Part shown: piece after piece, positions 20,808-28,752 of the stretch
Position numbering within the stretch: position 1 is the first letter of the stretch
How the letters are laid out: each line of letters opens with the position of its first letter
IMG/VR virus record: IMGVR_UViG_3300029915_000096
Location: 1-33,372 of that record
Source: a virus
Direction: 5' to 3' (one strand)
Length of the DNA: 33,372 nucleotides
The notes under the pieces: model-generated
Told to the model about the DNA's origin: nothing
What the model saw: the letters and a program-made list of their open reading frames with translations, nothing else
The model's database searches: none
Made by a program: the position numbers and the translations under genes

Positions 20808-21195
20808 TCTCTGGTCTTTGACGATCGCATTCCGCGGCCCGAACACATCGCTGCGGCTGACGTACAACAGCGGTGAGAAGGCGCAGGCGGCATATGAAAT
20901 GCTTAAGCGCCCCGCTCAGCCAGCGGAGGAATTTGACCGTGGCCTGGCGGCGACAACCTATGAGAAGGATATTGAGATCACGGACAGCTACGGCACCACT
21001 GCCATGGTGGACCGGGATGCGGTGATGGTGCATTGGATGACGCATTGCGGCAGCGAGGCGGAGGGCGCTAAGGCGACGCAAATTTTAAATGCGCATGCGC
21101 AAGCCAGTCTACAACGGCAATTGGCGGCGGATCCGATGCTGAAGGGTGTGATTGGCGGCACTGGCGGCCAGACTCGCCAGCCGTTCCAGATGTGA
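20794..21195 (+). CDS. Hypothetical protein before the J-domain gene
   Basis: This 133-residue protein starts at ATG 20794 (or 20800), with AAAAGG upstream. It begins with a LWSLTIAFRGPNTSLRLTYNSGEKAQAAYEML strand-helix unit, then DSYGTTAMVDRDAVMVHWMT, and a C-terminal Gln/Ala-rich helix ending in QTRQPFQM. The first unit resembles proteins that bind small ligands or dimerise by beta addition. No named family was recognised. Confidence 0.6.
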   Translation: MEMTDLWSLTIAFRGPNTSLRLTYNSGEKAQAAYEMLKRPAQPAEEFDRGLAATTYEKDIEITDSYGTTAMVDRDAVMVHWMTHCGSEAEGAKATQILNAHAQASLQRQLAADPMLKGVIGGTGGQTRQPFQM

Positions 21196-21196
21196 C

Positions 21197-21817
21197 ATGC
21201 CGGACCTCTATGCCATCCTGGGCGTGCCGCGCGATGCGGACACTGCGACAATCCGAAAGGCATATCGCAAGGCATCAAAGCGCGCGCACCCGGATGGCGG
21301 CGGCACGGCAGAGAAATTCCGCGCCGTGAGCAAAGCGCTGGAAGTCTTGAGCGATGCCGGGCGCCGCAAGGCTTACGATGAGACCGGCACAATCGAGGAT
21401 AAGCCGGTCGATAACGCGCAAAGCGAACTGATGGGCATTGTCTCGGCGTTGCTGGACGCAGTGCTTGGCGATCTGGATCAGGGCGGCATTCCTTACGAGG
21501 CGGCTGATCTGGTGCAGCGCATGACCAAGTTGGCGTCTGATCGCCAGATTCATATTCATCAGCAGCGCGCCAAACTGAAGGCCAACATCACCAAGCAGAA
21601 GCGGTTGTTCAAGCGCTTTAAGCTGAAGGGTACTGGCGAGAACTTTATGGAGGCTCTGATTGTCGGGCGCATCGCCTTTCTGGAAGGTCAGGACGCGCAG
21701 GCGCAGCGGCAGACCGATCAGATGCGCAAGGCGGAGTTGTTTATTCGAGAATACAAATTTGAGAGCGAGAATGTGTCGCCGCCATCACGATATGGCTATC
21801 AGGTTATGACATGGTAA
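21197..21817 (+). CDS. J-domain (DnaJ-like) protein
   Basis: This 206-residue protein starts at ATG 21197, two bases after the previous stop. Residues 1-66 are a full J-domain: LYAILGVPRDADTATIRKAYRK, the HPD tripeptide at 31-33, and KFRAVSKALEVLSDAGRRKAYDETG. The rest is a long helical, Lys/Gln-rich region without the zinc or substrate domains of DnaJ. It probably recruits host DnaK. The gene occupies the place where a small terminase is often found, directly before TerL, and overlaps it by 7 bases. Confidence 0.85.
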   Translation: MPDLYAILGVPRDADTATIRKAYRKASKRAHPDGGGTAEKFRAVSKALEVLSDAGRRKAYDETGTIEDKPVDNAQSELMGIVSALLDAVLGDLDQGGIPYEAADLVQRMTKLASDRQIHIHQQRAKLKANITKQKRLFKRFKLKGTGENFMEALIVGRIAFLEGQDAQAQRQTDQMRKAELFIREYKFESENVSPPSRYGYQVMTW

Positions 21818-23697
21818 AGCGCGCGACCAGATGGCTGCGGCCATTCGAGAATTTTCTTGGAAACATGCGCATCGACTCCAAGGAAGTTGCGGCGGTCGAT
21901 GAGCATGGCTCGCCGCTTAATCTATGGGACAGCCAGCGCATATTTTTGAATGAAGTGGCCTACGGCCTGGAAGATGGGCAGCACACATTCATGGCTCTCA
22001 AGGCGCGGCAGCTGGGCGTCTCAACTATCTCGCTGGCGATCGATATTTTCTGGTGCCTCGTGCATCCCGGCATGATGGGCGCGCTGGTGACGGATACTGA
22101 GGCCAACCGCAATATCTTTCGCGCCACCATCGAGCGCTACATCAAGAATCTGCCGGTTAGTTTGGTTGGCGAAAACTTCAAACTGCCGCGCATCAACCGA
22201 GACTTCGTGCAGTTTCCGAACGGAAGCCGTCTGGATTTTTTGGTGGCCGGCACACGCAGCAAGGCGACATGGGGCGAGGGCCGCGGTTACACGCTGGCGC
22301 ATTTGACGGAGGTTGCGAACTACGGCGATCCCAATGGTCTGGCTTCTTTTCGCGAGACGCTTTCTGAAACGCACCCCAACCGACTTTTCATTTACGAGAG
22401 TACCGCCAAGGGCTTTAATCACTGGAAGGATATGTGGGACGAATGCGCCCGCGATCCTTTCACCAAGCGCGGCATTTTCATTGGCTGGTGGGCCAAGGAT
22501 CTCAATCGCATCCCGCGCAAGGATCGCCGCTTCCAACTTTACGGCCTTGACCAGCCGGACGGCCAGGAGGCTGAACTTATCAACGCGGTCAAGACCAGGT
22601 TTGATTTCGATGTCAGCATGGAGCAACTGGCATGGATACGTTGGCGCACATCGGACCAGAGCGCCGATGTCAGTAATATCTCTCAGAACCTGCCGTGGGT
22701 GCCGGAGCAGGCATTTATCTTCTCAGGCTTTTCGTTCTTCCAGACGCGCCTGATCGCCCGCGATCTCAGCGACATGGACGACAACGAAAACGAATATGCC
22801 TTCAAGGCGTATCGCTATTGGATCGGCACGGACTTCTTTGCTACCAAAATGGAGCAGCTTGGCCAGGGCTCAAATCCGGATGAGTGGGAGCTGCGAGTTT
22901 GGGAAGAGCCGGTCAAGGCGGGTCAGTATGTGATCGGCTGCGATCCGGCCTTCGGGCGTAACGACTGGCGCGACAAGCATGCGATCTCCATCTGGCGCTG
23001 CTACGCGGACCGCTTGGTGCAGGTTGCGGAGTATGCCAGCCACAATATTGAGGCGCACCAATGCGCCTGGGTGCTGGCGCATCTGGCCAGCGCCTATAAG
23101 GATTGCATTGTCAATCTGGAATTGTCCGGCGGGCCAGGCAAGGCGATCATGCGCGAGTTCGACCGGCTGCGAAATTCTCTGCGTCAGGAAATGTACTCGC
23201 GCCAATTGAAAGAGTTCGATTGGGAAGATGTGCTGAACGGCATGCGCTGGTATCTCTATCATCGCCCCGACAGCATGGGCGCCGGTTATTGCTATAACTT
23301 CCTGACGACGCGCGATTCCAAGTTCGACCTGATGAACCGGCTGCGCAGCGCCTACACCACCCGCGTTCTGCATGTGCGCTCGCGCCCGCTGCTGGGTGAG
23401 ATGCAGGCAGTGGTGCAGGAAGGTTCCACCATCGAGGCACCTGGCCGGGAGAAGGATGACCGCGTGGTTGGCGCGGCGCTGGCAAACTATGCATGGGACG
23501 ATTGGATGCGGCCGCAGCTAATTGCCAACGGCATGACCTATGAGCGGGTACGGGCCGAAGAGGCCGGCGAGGCGAGCGCGTCGCGCGTGATAGTAGACCG
23601 CATCGTCTATAATTATTTCCAGCGCGCCGAGGAATTGGCGAATGAGGATCCGCGCGAGCGGGAGCCGAAGATACTTTTGGATCGGGGGTTGGTATGA
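21811..23697 (+). CDS. terL: Terminase large subunit (packaging ATPase/nuclease)
   Basis: This 628-residue protein has an ATPase domain with MALKARQLGVST (about residues 61-72) as Walker A, and AHLTEVANY (Glu near 167) as Walker B with catalytic Glu. The nuclease domain has CDPAFGRND (Asp near 378), NLELSGGPG (near 434) and EKDDRVVGAALANYAWDD (near 547) as acidic metal ligands. This is the standard TerL motor that threads DNA into the prohead through the portal. It overlaps the J-domain gene at the 5' end and an ATGA starts the next gene. No separate small terminase was recognised. Confidence 0.9.
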   Translation: MVKRATRWLRPFENFLGNMRIDSKEVAAVDEHGSPLNLWDSQRIFLNEVAYGLEDGQHTFMALKARQLGVSTISLAIDIFWCLVHPGMMGALVTDTEANRNIFRATIERYIKNLPVSLVGENFKLPRINRDFVQFPNGSRLDFLVAGTRSKATWGEGRGYTLAHLTEVANYGDPNGLASFRETLSETHPNRLFIYESTAKGFNHWKDMWDECARDPFTKRGIFIGWWAKDLNRIPRKDRRFQLYGLDQPDGQEAELINAVKTRFDFDVSMEQLAWIRWRTSDQSADVSNISQNLPWVPEQAFIFSGFSFFQTRLIARDLSDMDDNENEYAFKAYRYWIGTDFFATKMEQLGQGSNPDEWELRVWEEPVKAGQYVIGCDPAFGRNDWRDKHAISIWRCYADRLVQVAEYASHNIEAHQCAWVLAHLASAYKDCIVNLELSGGPGKAIMREFDRLRNSLRQEMYSRQLKEFDWEDVLNGMRWYLYHRPDSMGAGYCYNFLTTRDSKFDLMNRLRSAYTTRVLHVRSRPLLGEMQAVVQEGSTIEAPGREKDDRVVGAALANYAWDDWMRPQLIANGMTYERVRAEEAGEASASRVIVDRIVYNYFQRAEELANEDPREREPKILLDRGLV

Positions 23698-23900
23698 AGC
23701 GGGTATGGGCTATCGTTGGTGGAACCTTCGTTGTTCCGCTTGCTGAAATTTCGGCGGCGGAGATGAATGAGATTAAATCCAATCGCAGGCTCACCAGCTT
23801 TTGTGCCGTCCCGGTCTATTGGAGCGAAGGGCTTGGCGTGTGGCCTCACCCGACTAGCGAGTGCATCATTGTTTCTGAAATCAAAGAGGATGAAATCTGA
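23694..23900 (+). CDS. Small hypothetical protein after TerL
   Basis: This 68-residue protein starts in an ATGA overlap with TerL and ends in a TGATG overlap with the next gene. It begins with KRVWAIVGGTFVVPLAEISA, a hydrophobic stretch that could be a strand or weak membrane segment, then SFCAVPVYWSEGLGVWPH and an acidic tail. No family was recognised. Confidence 0.58.
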   Translation: MKRVWAIVGGTFVVPLAEISAAEMNEIKSNRRLTSFCAVPVYWSEGLGVWPHPTSECIIVSEIKEDEI

Positions 23901-24253
23901 TGGCCTTAACCCAACAACCCAAACCGATTTTTAAAGCGCCGGAGCAAAAACCGTTCAAGGCGCACGAGCCGGCGCCTGTGGCAGACGTGCCACCGCCGCC
24001 CAGAGATGGCGAATGGCAGCCGATCGAGACGGCGCCAGAGAATGCCGATGCCGTGTTCATGGTGCGCGCCACAGTCAACGGCAAGCCGATTGGCGGCACC
24101 GAAATGCTGGTGCGCTATCGCGCATCCCGCAAGATGGTGGGCAGCAAGTGGCAGCCGGCGCTCACGATTATTGACGACAGGCTGGGCACGAAGCTGGGAT
24201 TCCGGCCGACAGAATGGGCGCCAGCGCCTGAGAAAAAGAAAGGCAATGTCTGA
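23900..24253 (+). CDS. DUF551-like small protein
   Basis: This 117-residue protein has a Pro-rich N-terminal tail (to about residue 35), then GEWQPIETAPENADAVFMVRATVNGKPIGG, and closes with GFRPTEWAPAPEKKK. The WQPIETAP opening and the PTxWxPLPEP-like ending match the frame of DUF551-type proteins, which are short phage proteins without a known function. It begins in a TGATG overlap. The match is by pattern only. Confidence 0.6.
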   Translation: MALTQQPKPIFKAPEQKPFKAHEPAPVADVPPPPRDGEWQPIETAPENADAVFMVRATVNGKPIGGTEMLVRYRASRKMVGSKWQPALTIIDDRLGTKLGFRPTEWAPAPEKKKGNV

Positions 24254-24884
24254 GGAAACCCAATACCTTGGTCATGCGCCAGTCAAAGGCGAGGGGTTCA
24301 TGGAGCCAGATCGTTACCGGGTAAAGTGTCGATGCCTCAGATGCGGACATAACTATTCGCGCATATACAAGGTCGTTCCCAAGATCGACCCGCCATGCCC
24401 CAAGAAGGCGTGCAAGGAAGCCATTGCCGCCGAGCAGCAAGAAAAGGAAACGTCGCATGTCGAGGCGATGCTGGAAACTGGCGAGACGCCTGGCCACATC
24501 GGCAACAACGTCAAGGTCAAGGCGGTAGACGCGACGGCGGAGATCGTCATGCAGGATTACGGCATGACGGATCTGAAGGACAATATGCGCGCTGGCGATG
24601 CGATGACGCCGAAGCTCACCATTCGCCAGCAAAAAATGAGCGAAGGGTTCTGGGGTGGAAAGCGTCAAAGCGACAGACGCAACCCAACTTATCAGCCCGG
24701 CATTCAGGCGCATAAGAAATCCATTGTCGATAATGCGATGTCGGGCGGGTACTTGCCGAATGTTGCGGGGGCCGCGCCGGCCGATTCTGTCACCGGCAAT
24801 ACGGTGCTGACCGACATTCACCGCAATCGCTACAAGCCGCCGGTCAATATTATCTACGATGCGAACAAGGTTCCAAAGAAGTGA
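24246..24884 (+). CDS. Hypothetical phage protein with N-terminal zinc finger
   Basis: This 212-residue protein starts at ATG 24246, overlapping the previous stop, with AAAGG upstream; the longer frame to 24006 lies inside the previous gene. RVKCRCLRCGHNYSRIY and PPCPKKACKEA make a probable zinc finger at residues 24-60. The middle is acidic-helical and the end is basic and Asn/Pro-rich with RNPTYQPGIQAHKKS. Its place between TerL and portal suggests a head or packaging accessory, but no known family was recognised. Confidence 0.6.
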   Translation: MSEETQYLGHAPVKGEGFMEPDRYRVKCRCLRCGHNYSRIYKVVPKIDPPCPKKACKEAIAAEQQEKETSHVEAMLETGETPGHIGNNVKVKAVDATAEIVMQDYGMTDLKDNMRAGDAMTPKLTIRQQKMSEGFWGGKRQSDRRNPTYQPGIQAHKKSIVDNAMSGGYLPNVAGAAPADSVTGNTVLTDIHRNRYKPPVNIIYDANKVPKK

Positions 24885-24892
24885 GGTAAACC

Positions 24893-25117
24893 ATGAAGTC
24901 CGCTCTTAAACTTGTCTCTCAAAAACCGTCTGCACCAGCGCCATACGATGAGCAGCGAGGTCGCAAGCGCATCGTTATGCTGCATGGTCATCTCTTAGCC
25001 GCGGTCGTCCGGTATGTGAATGAAGGCGCTGCTGGTACGATGAAGGATCGCATTCGGGAGGCTAGCGACCTATCCGGCATCCCGCGCAGCCTTATTGAAG
25101 TGGAGATTAAGCGATGA
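24893..25117 (+). CDS. Small hypothetical protein
   Basis: This 74-residue protein starts at ATG 24893 after GAGGTAAACC. It is basic near the start (YDEQRGRKRIVMLHGHLLAAVVRYVNEG) and helical through DRIREASDLSGIPRSLIEVEIKR. The alternation of helix and turn would allow a small DNA-binding or dimer fold, but no family was recognised. Its stop overlaps the next start as ATGA. Confidence 0.58.
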   Translation: MKSALKLVSQKPSAPAPYDEQRGRKRIVMLHGHLLAAVVRYVNEGAAGTMKDRIREASDLSGIPRSLIEVEIKR

Positions 25118-25470
25118 GGCGCGCAGCTTTAATGTTTGCGACATTGATGGTGACGGGGTGCGCGCACGACAACTATAGCGCTTCATCGCATGTCGCATCC
25201 AAGGATGAAACAGCATCCGCCGTCCGCTCTTGCAAGCGGGATATCATGCAAAGCTATGCGGTGTCAGCACCATCCAATCATAACGGCGCCTTGATTGGTG
25301 CAGTTCTGGGGGGACTGATGGGCGGCGCGCTTGGCGGGGCCATCGGCGGTGGTGCCGGCGCGGCTGCAGATCAAGCTAACGGTGTTGATCGGTATAGCAA
25401 CATCGATCAGGATATGGAGCGCTGCATGGCCGACAAGGGGTATGTCGGCACAAGCGATGACGATCACTGA
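25114..25470 (+). CDS. Glycine-zipper lipoprotein
   Basis: This 118-residue protein starts in an ATGA overlap. A lipoprotein signal is clear: basic MRRAALMFATLMVTGC with the lipobox ending in the Cys at about 16. Residues about 58-85 form a glycine zipper (LIGAVLGGLMGGALGGAIGG), which in bacterial outer membrane lipoproteins forms a membrane-spanning or assembly helix. A later pair of cysteines may form a disulphide. In a phage it could be an outer-membrane spanin-like, exclusion or envelope-modifying protein; the role is not known. It converges with the portal gene. Confidence 0.75.
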   Translation: MRRAALMFATLMVTGCAHDNYSASSHVASKDETASAVRSCKRDIMQSYAVSAPSNHNGALIGAVLGGLMGGALGGAIGGGAGAAADQANGVDRYSNIDQDMERCMADKGYVGTSDDDH

Positions 25471-25472
25471 TC

Positions 25473-25500
25473 GGCGGCGCTATTTCTTTTTTCCGCCGCC
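25473..25500. terminator. Hairpin between convergent genes
   Basis: GGCGGCG 25473-25479 pairs perfectly with CGCCGCC 25494-25500; the loop contains the portal stop codon and a TTTCTTTTTTC run. It lies between two convergent genes and could act in both directions, although the U-run is in the loop rather than after the stem. Confidence 0.4.
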
Positions 25501-27276
25501 AGCGCCCTTTTGAAGCAACTCCGGATGCTGCTTTATCAATTCTGCTTCAGCCATTTTCTTGCGTTCCGCATCTGCGACAAGCTCATCTTCCATTGGCGGA
25601 TGGGTAAGTTCGATCAGGCGCTCCTGGCTGATAGCGCCGGCCTTGGCCAAAGCGAACACTAGCTCGCGGGCGTCGGACGCAAAGACTGGCGATGACGAAT
25701 GGCTATCGACCGACACGCGCGAATCCTCATCAACGTCCTTAAGATAAAACTCGATTGCCTTCATCTTTGGTGCCGGCGGCTGAGCCAGAAGATCGCTGGG
25801 CGGCAAGGATGCCTGAATGCCGGCGTCTTCTTCGGTAACGTATGCTTTGAACTTCGTGTCGCTCTTTGCCTGCAGGATCATAAAGGCCAGCGCGCCAATT
25901 CTGGAAACCTGTTTTTCTCCGCGTAGCGCCCGGCGCTTTAGCCGCGGGCTCGCCATGCGCACCAGAGTCTCGGCATGGCCTTGGGCGCGAACGCCGGACT
26001 CGCCGCGACCTGACATCACCGCAGTTGCGTCCGCCATATCGTCAAAGATGCCCTCGGCTTCGTGCATGCTTTCATAGAGGCCGACAGGTATCTCCGGAAG
26101 TATAGGCTTGACTTCGGCGTTCGGGTTGGGATCCGTCATCCAGCCGCCAGGCTTGCGCAGACGGCTGATGGCGATTTCATTCTGGGACGATCCGCGTACA
26201 AACAGCGGCGGATCTTCCTGCTTGCGCAAAAGCTTGTTGATACCATCGATGCGGGCGTTGAGCGTCTTCTGTGCGAGACCGACGCACGCCACTTCCGAGC
26301 GGCCCCAGAAATAACCAGCGATTGGGTTAAGGCAAATTTCCGAGAATGGGTGCTGACCCTTGAGGGGATTTTCGTCATCGGCGCCGGACAGTGGATTGGT
26401 GGGATCGGTTGAGAAAATATTACGCTGGACGGTCTTGCCTTCCAGCACGCAGTCGGGGCCGATGAGCTGGATCGTCACCCAGTCAGAGCGCTCAGTATCC
26501 CAAACCCATAATTCATCAAACTTGATAAGCCCCGCGAGCGTCTTTGGGGACCATGTTGGTGCCGGACCGGACAACCAATTCACCAAGCCGCGCGAGGTCT
26601 GCGATGTGTTCTGGCCAGCGACCTGATAGGGATTGGTGCCGCCCAAGATAACCTGCTTGAGCATCGTGTCGCGATCGGGGCCTTCGCCATCCTTGGCTGG
26701 CGTGATGTAGGTCTGCGCGCGCTTCCATATTTCTTTTGCATCATGTCGGTCAGCGATCATCCGCTCAAATTCTTGCGGGATCATGTAGGTAGTTTGGAAA
26801 AACGCTTCCTGCCGGTCTAGCTCGCACACATCTTCGCGCATGACGCCCATAAATTCCGGCTGGATCATCCATGCATCGATGCGCTTGTGCGATGGGTTCC
26901 AAAGTTGCTTTACGAAGGTCTTGCCTTTGATAAGAGCCCAGTCGAAAGCCTCGCATAATTTGAGATCGATATCGGCGCCGCGGATTTGCGAGTTGAGTTC
27001 CTTGGCGGCGCGCGATCCCTTGGCGCGCTCTTCAGGCCCGACATCTTCCGGCGGAGTAACGGCAAAACGAAGGTCGGCCGGCGAGTAGATGTTGGAGGAA
27101 AGCTTTTCGATATAGGATAGCGTTTTGTTGTAAGTTTGCGGGCTACCGTTCTCGTCGCCGGTCAGATACATCGAGCGATAAACGGCGCCGCGCTGAACGC
27201 GATCAACCAGCGAAACTGAGCAGTTTTGAATGACTTCTGTTGCCCAGTGGCCGATGTGCTTCTTGGGAATGCGCAT
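25480..27276 (-). CDS. Portal protein (reverse strand)
   Basis: This 598-residue protein has the layout of podoviral-type portals: an N-terminal region with QRGAVYRSMYLTGDENGSPQTY, an acidic wing, a central NPIAGYFWGRSEVACVGLAQKTLNARIDGINK stretch, a DDMADATAVMSGRGESGVRAQGHAETLVRMASPRLKRRA helix region, and a C-terminal HPELLQKGAGGGKKK tail. The portal forms the dodecameric channel at the head vertex that works with TerL and the adaptor. It is encoded on the opposite strand from all neighbouring head and packaging genes. No clear ribosome binding site precedes ATG 27276, but a TATAAA box sits 5 bases upstream. Confidence 0.85.
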   Translation of the reverse strand: MRIPKKHIGHWATEVIQNCSVSLVDRVQRGAVYRSMYLTGDENGSPQTYNKTLSYIEKLSSNIYSPADLRFAVTPPEDVGPEERAKGSRAAKELNSQIRGADIDLKLCEAFDWALIKGKTFVKQLWNPSHKRIDAWMIQPEFMGVMREDVCELDRQEAFFQTTYMIPQEFERMIADRHDAKEIWKRAQTYITPAKDGEGPDRDTMLKQVILGGTNPYQVAGQNTSQTSRGLVNWLSGPAPTWSPKTLAGLIKFDELWVWDTERSDWVTIQLIGPDCVLEGKTVQRNIFSTDPTNPLSGADDENPLKGQHPFSEICLNPIAGYFWGRSEVACVGLAQKTLNARIDGINKLLRKQEDPPLFVRGSSQNEIAISRLRKPGGWMTDPNPNAEVKPILPEIPVGLYESMHEAEGIFDDMADATAVMSGRGESGVRAQGHAETLVRMASPRLKRRALRGEKQVSRIGALAFMILQAKSDTKFKAYVTEEDAGIQASLPPSDLLAQPPAPKMKAIEFYLKDVDEDSRVSVDSHSSSPVFASDARELVFALAKAGAISQERLIELTHPPMEDELVADAERKKMAEAELIKQHPELLQKGAGGGKKK

Positions 27277-27303
27277 GTTTTATAGCCCGGCCACTATGGA
27301 TTG

Positions 27304-27321
27304 TGTAGACACCATATATCA
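27304..27321 (+). promoter_or_regulatory. Second copy of the 18-bp motif
   Basis: TGTAGACACCATATATCA differs by one base from the copy at 20061-20078. It lies between the portal and the plus-strand head operon. A TTGACG at 27324-27329 follows, with TATGGT 18 bp beyond it at 27348-27353, giving a weak promoter candidate for the head genes. Confidence 0.45.
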
Positions 27322-27355
27322 TGTTGACGAAGAAGCTAGTACGAGAATATGGTGT
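27309..27355. repeat. Inverted repeat between portal and head operon
   Basis: ACACCATAT 27309-27317 is the exact reverse complement of ATATGGTGT 27347-27355 with 29 bp between them. The left arm overlaps the 18-bp motif, so both may belong to one regulator or recombinase site. Confidence 0.5.
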
Positions 27356-27423
27356 GCTTTGTCTGTGGGCAAGTTGGATCGAAATGGTTCTCCAACACCC
27401 AAGTCTTAGCAAGGAGCCAAGCT

Positions 27424-27468
27424 ATGAAACGCAAGGGTCGTAAGTCGAAGCGCAGCAAGCGCAAGTAG
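27424..27468 (+). CDS. 14-residue polybasic peptide
   Basis: ATG 27424 follows AAGGAG at the usual distance and encodes MKRKGRKSKRSKRK, where 10 of 14 residues are Lys or Arg. The ribosome binding site is as strong as any in the window. A long stem-loop follows 11 bases after the stop. It could bind DNA or RNA inside the head, or be a leader peptide. Very short, so moderate confidence only. Confidence 0.5.
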   Translation: MKRKGRKSKRSKRK

Positions 27469-27478
27469 TCCGGTGAAG

Positions 27479-27511
27479 CGGTGAGGCGGGTTAACCGCCA
27501 GAGCCTCACCG
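27479..27511 (+). terminator. Strong stem-loop after the polybasic ORF
   Basis: CGGTGAGGC 27479-27487 pairs perfectly with GCCTCACCG 27503-27511. The 15-base loop includes the palindrome GGTTAACC. The stem is GC-rich but lacks a following U-run, so it may be a pause or attenuator rather than a full terminator. Confidence 0.4.
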
Positions 27512-27555
27512 TCCACCTACTTCGCCGCGCTTATCAGGGCAAAAGATTTTTCTGA

Positions 27556-27954
27556 ATGGACATGCCATCACCAACCCCCGCCGCCGCTCCGCCCCCCATG
27601 GGCGGAATGCCGCCGCGCCCCCCGGCCCATATTGGTCCGGTCACAACGCCGAGCATCAATGGCGGCAATCAGGTTTCCGCTCATGCCGCGATCAAGAACG
27701 CCGCTGAGCTTCTCCAGCAGTCGCTCCTTCAGCTTCCGATGGGCGGCGAAGAGCACACCAAACTTCTCGGTATCGTCAAGCAGCTCGCCGGCATGACTGC
27801 CGATAGTGCGCCGGACCCGCACGCGCAGATGCAGTCTCTTGTCGAGATGGCGCGCAAGGCTGGCCAGGGCGGCCCGCCCCCCGGACTCAATGGCGCCATG
27901 CCCGCCATGGCTCCCCCACCCCCTCCGCCAGACGCTTCGGCGGGGGCAGCTTAA
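27556..27954 (+). CDS. Pro/Met-rich small structural protein
   Basis: This 132-residue protein has Pro-rich ends (SPTPAAAPPPMGGMPPRPP at the start and PPPPPPDASAGAA at the end) and a helical middle: SAHAAIKNAAELLQQSLLQLPMGGEEHTKLLGIVKQLAGMT. Small proteins of this kind are frequent directly after portals in short-tailed phages and may be part of the scaffold or head interior. The ribosome binding site is weak. No enzymatic motif is present. Confidence 0.65.
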   Translation: MDMPSPTPAAAPPPMGGMPPRPPAHIGPVTTPSINGGNQVSAHAAIKNAAELLQQSLLQLPMGGEEHTKLLGIVKQLAGMTADSAPDPHAQMQSLVEMARKAGQGGPPPGLNGAMPAMAPPPPPPDASAGAA

Positions 27955-27966
27955 CAGGAGATCGCA

Positions 27967-28152
27967 ATGGGCGACAGCACAGGCAAATTCCCCGGTCCGT
28001 ACATAAATGACGTTCGTAAGGACGATCCGATCATGAAGCGCGTCCCGATGGACACGCTCGACATTGGCGCCCGCAAGTCCGGCATGCCGAAGTCCATGGA
28101 TGACCAGGCCAAGATCCAGCATGTTGGCGAAGCCGCTTCGGGGAGGAAGTAA
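27967..28152 (+). CDS. Small hypothetical head-region protein
   Basis: This 61-residue protein starts at ATG 27967 after AGGAGATCGCA. It is basic and low in hydrophobic residues, with KFPGPYINDVRKDDPIMKRVPMD and a KSMDDQAKIQHVGEAASGRK tail, suggesting a mostly extended polypeptide. The strong ribosome binding site suggests abundant expression along with head genes. No family was recognised. Confidence 0.62.
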   Translation: MGDSTGKFPGPYINDVRKDDPIMKRVPMDTLDIGARKSGMPKSMDDQAKIQHVGEAASGRK

Positions 28153-28155
28153 GCC

Positions 28156-28752
28156 ATGAGTGAGACCGTCACCGTTCTCAAGGCCGAACTTGATACGCTG
28201 CGTGCGATCAAGGCCCTGATGGACAAGACCTGGGACAGCAAGGAAACCGGCTCGAAGCTGCGCGCCCTGCTGAAGACCGTCGATCCGAACCTGAAAACTC
28301 CGGAAGACATTACGGATTCCGTGATTGCGCCGGTCAAGGGCGAGATGGAAGAAACCCGCAAGCAGGTCACTGGCCTGACTGAGCGCTTGGACAAGTTTCT
28401 GACCGAGACCAAGGACAAGGACGACACCGCCACGCTGCGCGCCGATCTGGCCAAAGCCCAGAAGAAATTTGGCCTGGATGACGAAGGTCTGACCAAGGTC
28501 ATGCAGCGCATGAAGGACAAGAGCAATCCGGATGTGGAAGCCGCGGCCGCGTGGGTTGCCAGTGAGGCACCCAAGCCGATGCCGATTTCCGACCATGGCA
28601 TTACCCCGCTTGGCGCCGATCTTTTCGGCACCACGAAGGAAGACGACAAGTGGAAGGGCCTGCAGACTGGTGGCGATCCGTTCCGCCCCGGTGGCTGGTT
28701 CGACCAGGAAGCGATCAAGATTCTCAACGAGCCGGCGGAGCAGGCGGCATAA
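28156..28752 (+). CDS. Probable scaffolding protein
   Basis: This 198-residue protein lies directly before the major capsid gene. It is strongly charged and helical, with a coiled-coil-like stretch at about residues 60-120 (VKGEMEETRKQVTGLTERLDKFLTETKDKDDTATLRADLAKAQKKFG). The C-terminal third is Gly/Pro-rich with KPMPISDHGITPLGADLFG. Position, charge and coiled-coil nature match scaffolding proteins that guide prohead assembly and then leave. There is no protease motif. The call is from context and composition, not homology. Confidence 0.65.
   Translation: MSETVTVLKAELDTLRAIKALMDKTWDSKETGSKLRALLKTVDPNLKTPEDITDSVIAPVKGEMEETRKQVTGLTERLDKFLTETKDKDDTATLRADLAKAQKKFGLDDEGLTKVMQRMKDKSNPDVEAAAAWVASEAPKPMPISDHGITPLGADLFGTTKEDDKWKGLQTGGDPFRPGGWFDQEAIKILNEPAEQAA

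Noticed and set aside
22021-22626. Minus-strand frame of 201 codons inside TerL
   Set aside because: It is antisense to the conserved TerL ATPase domain, with no supporting signals.
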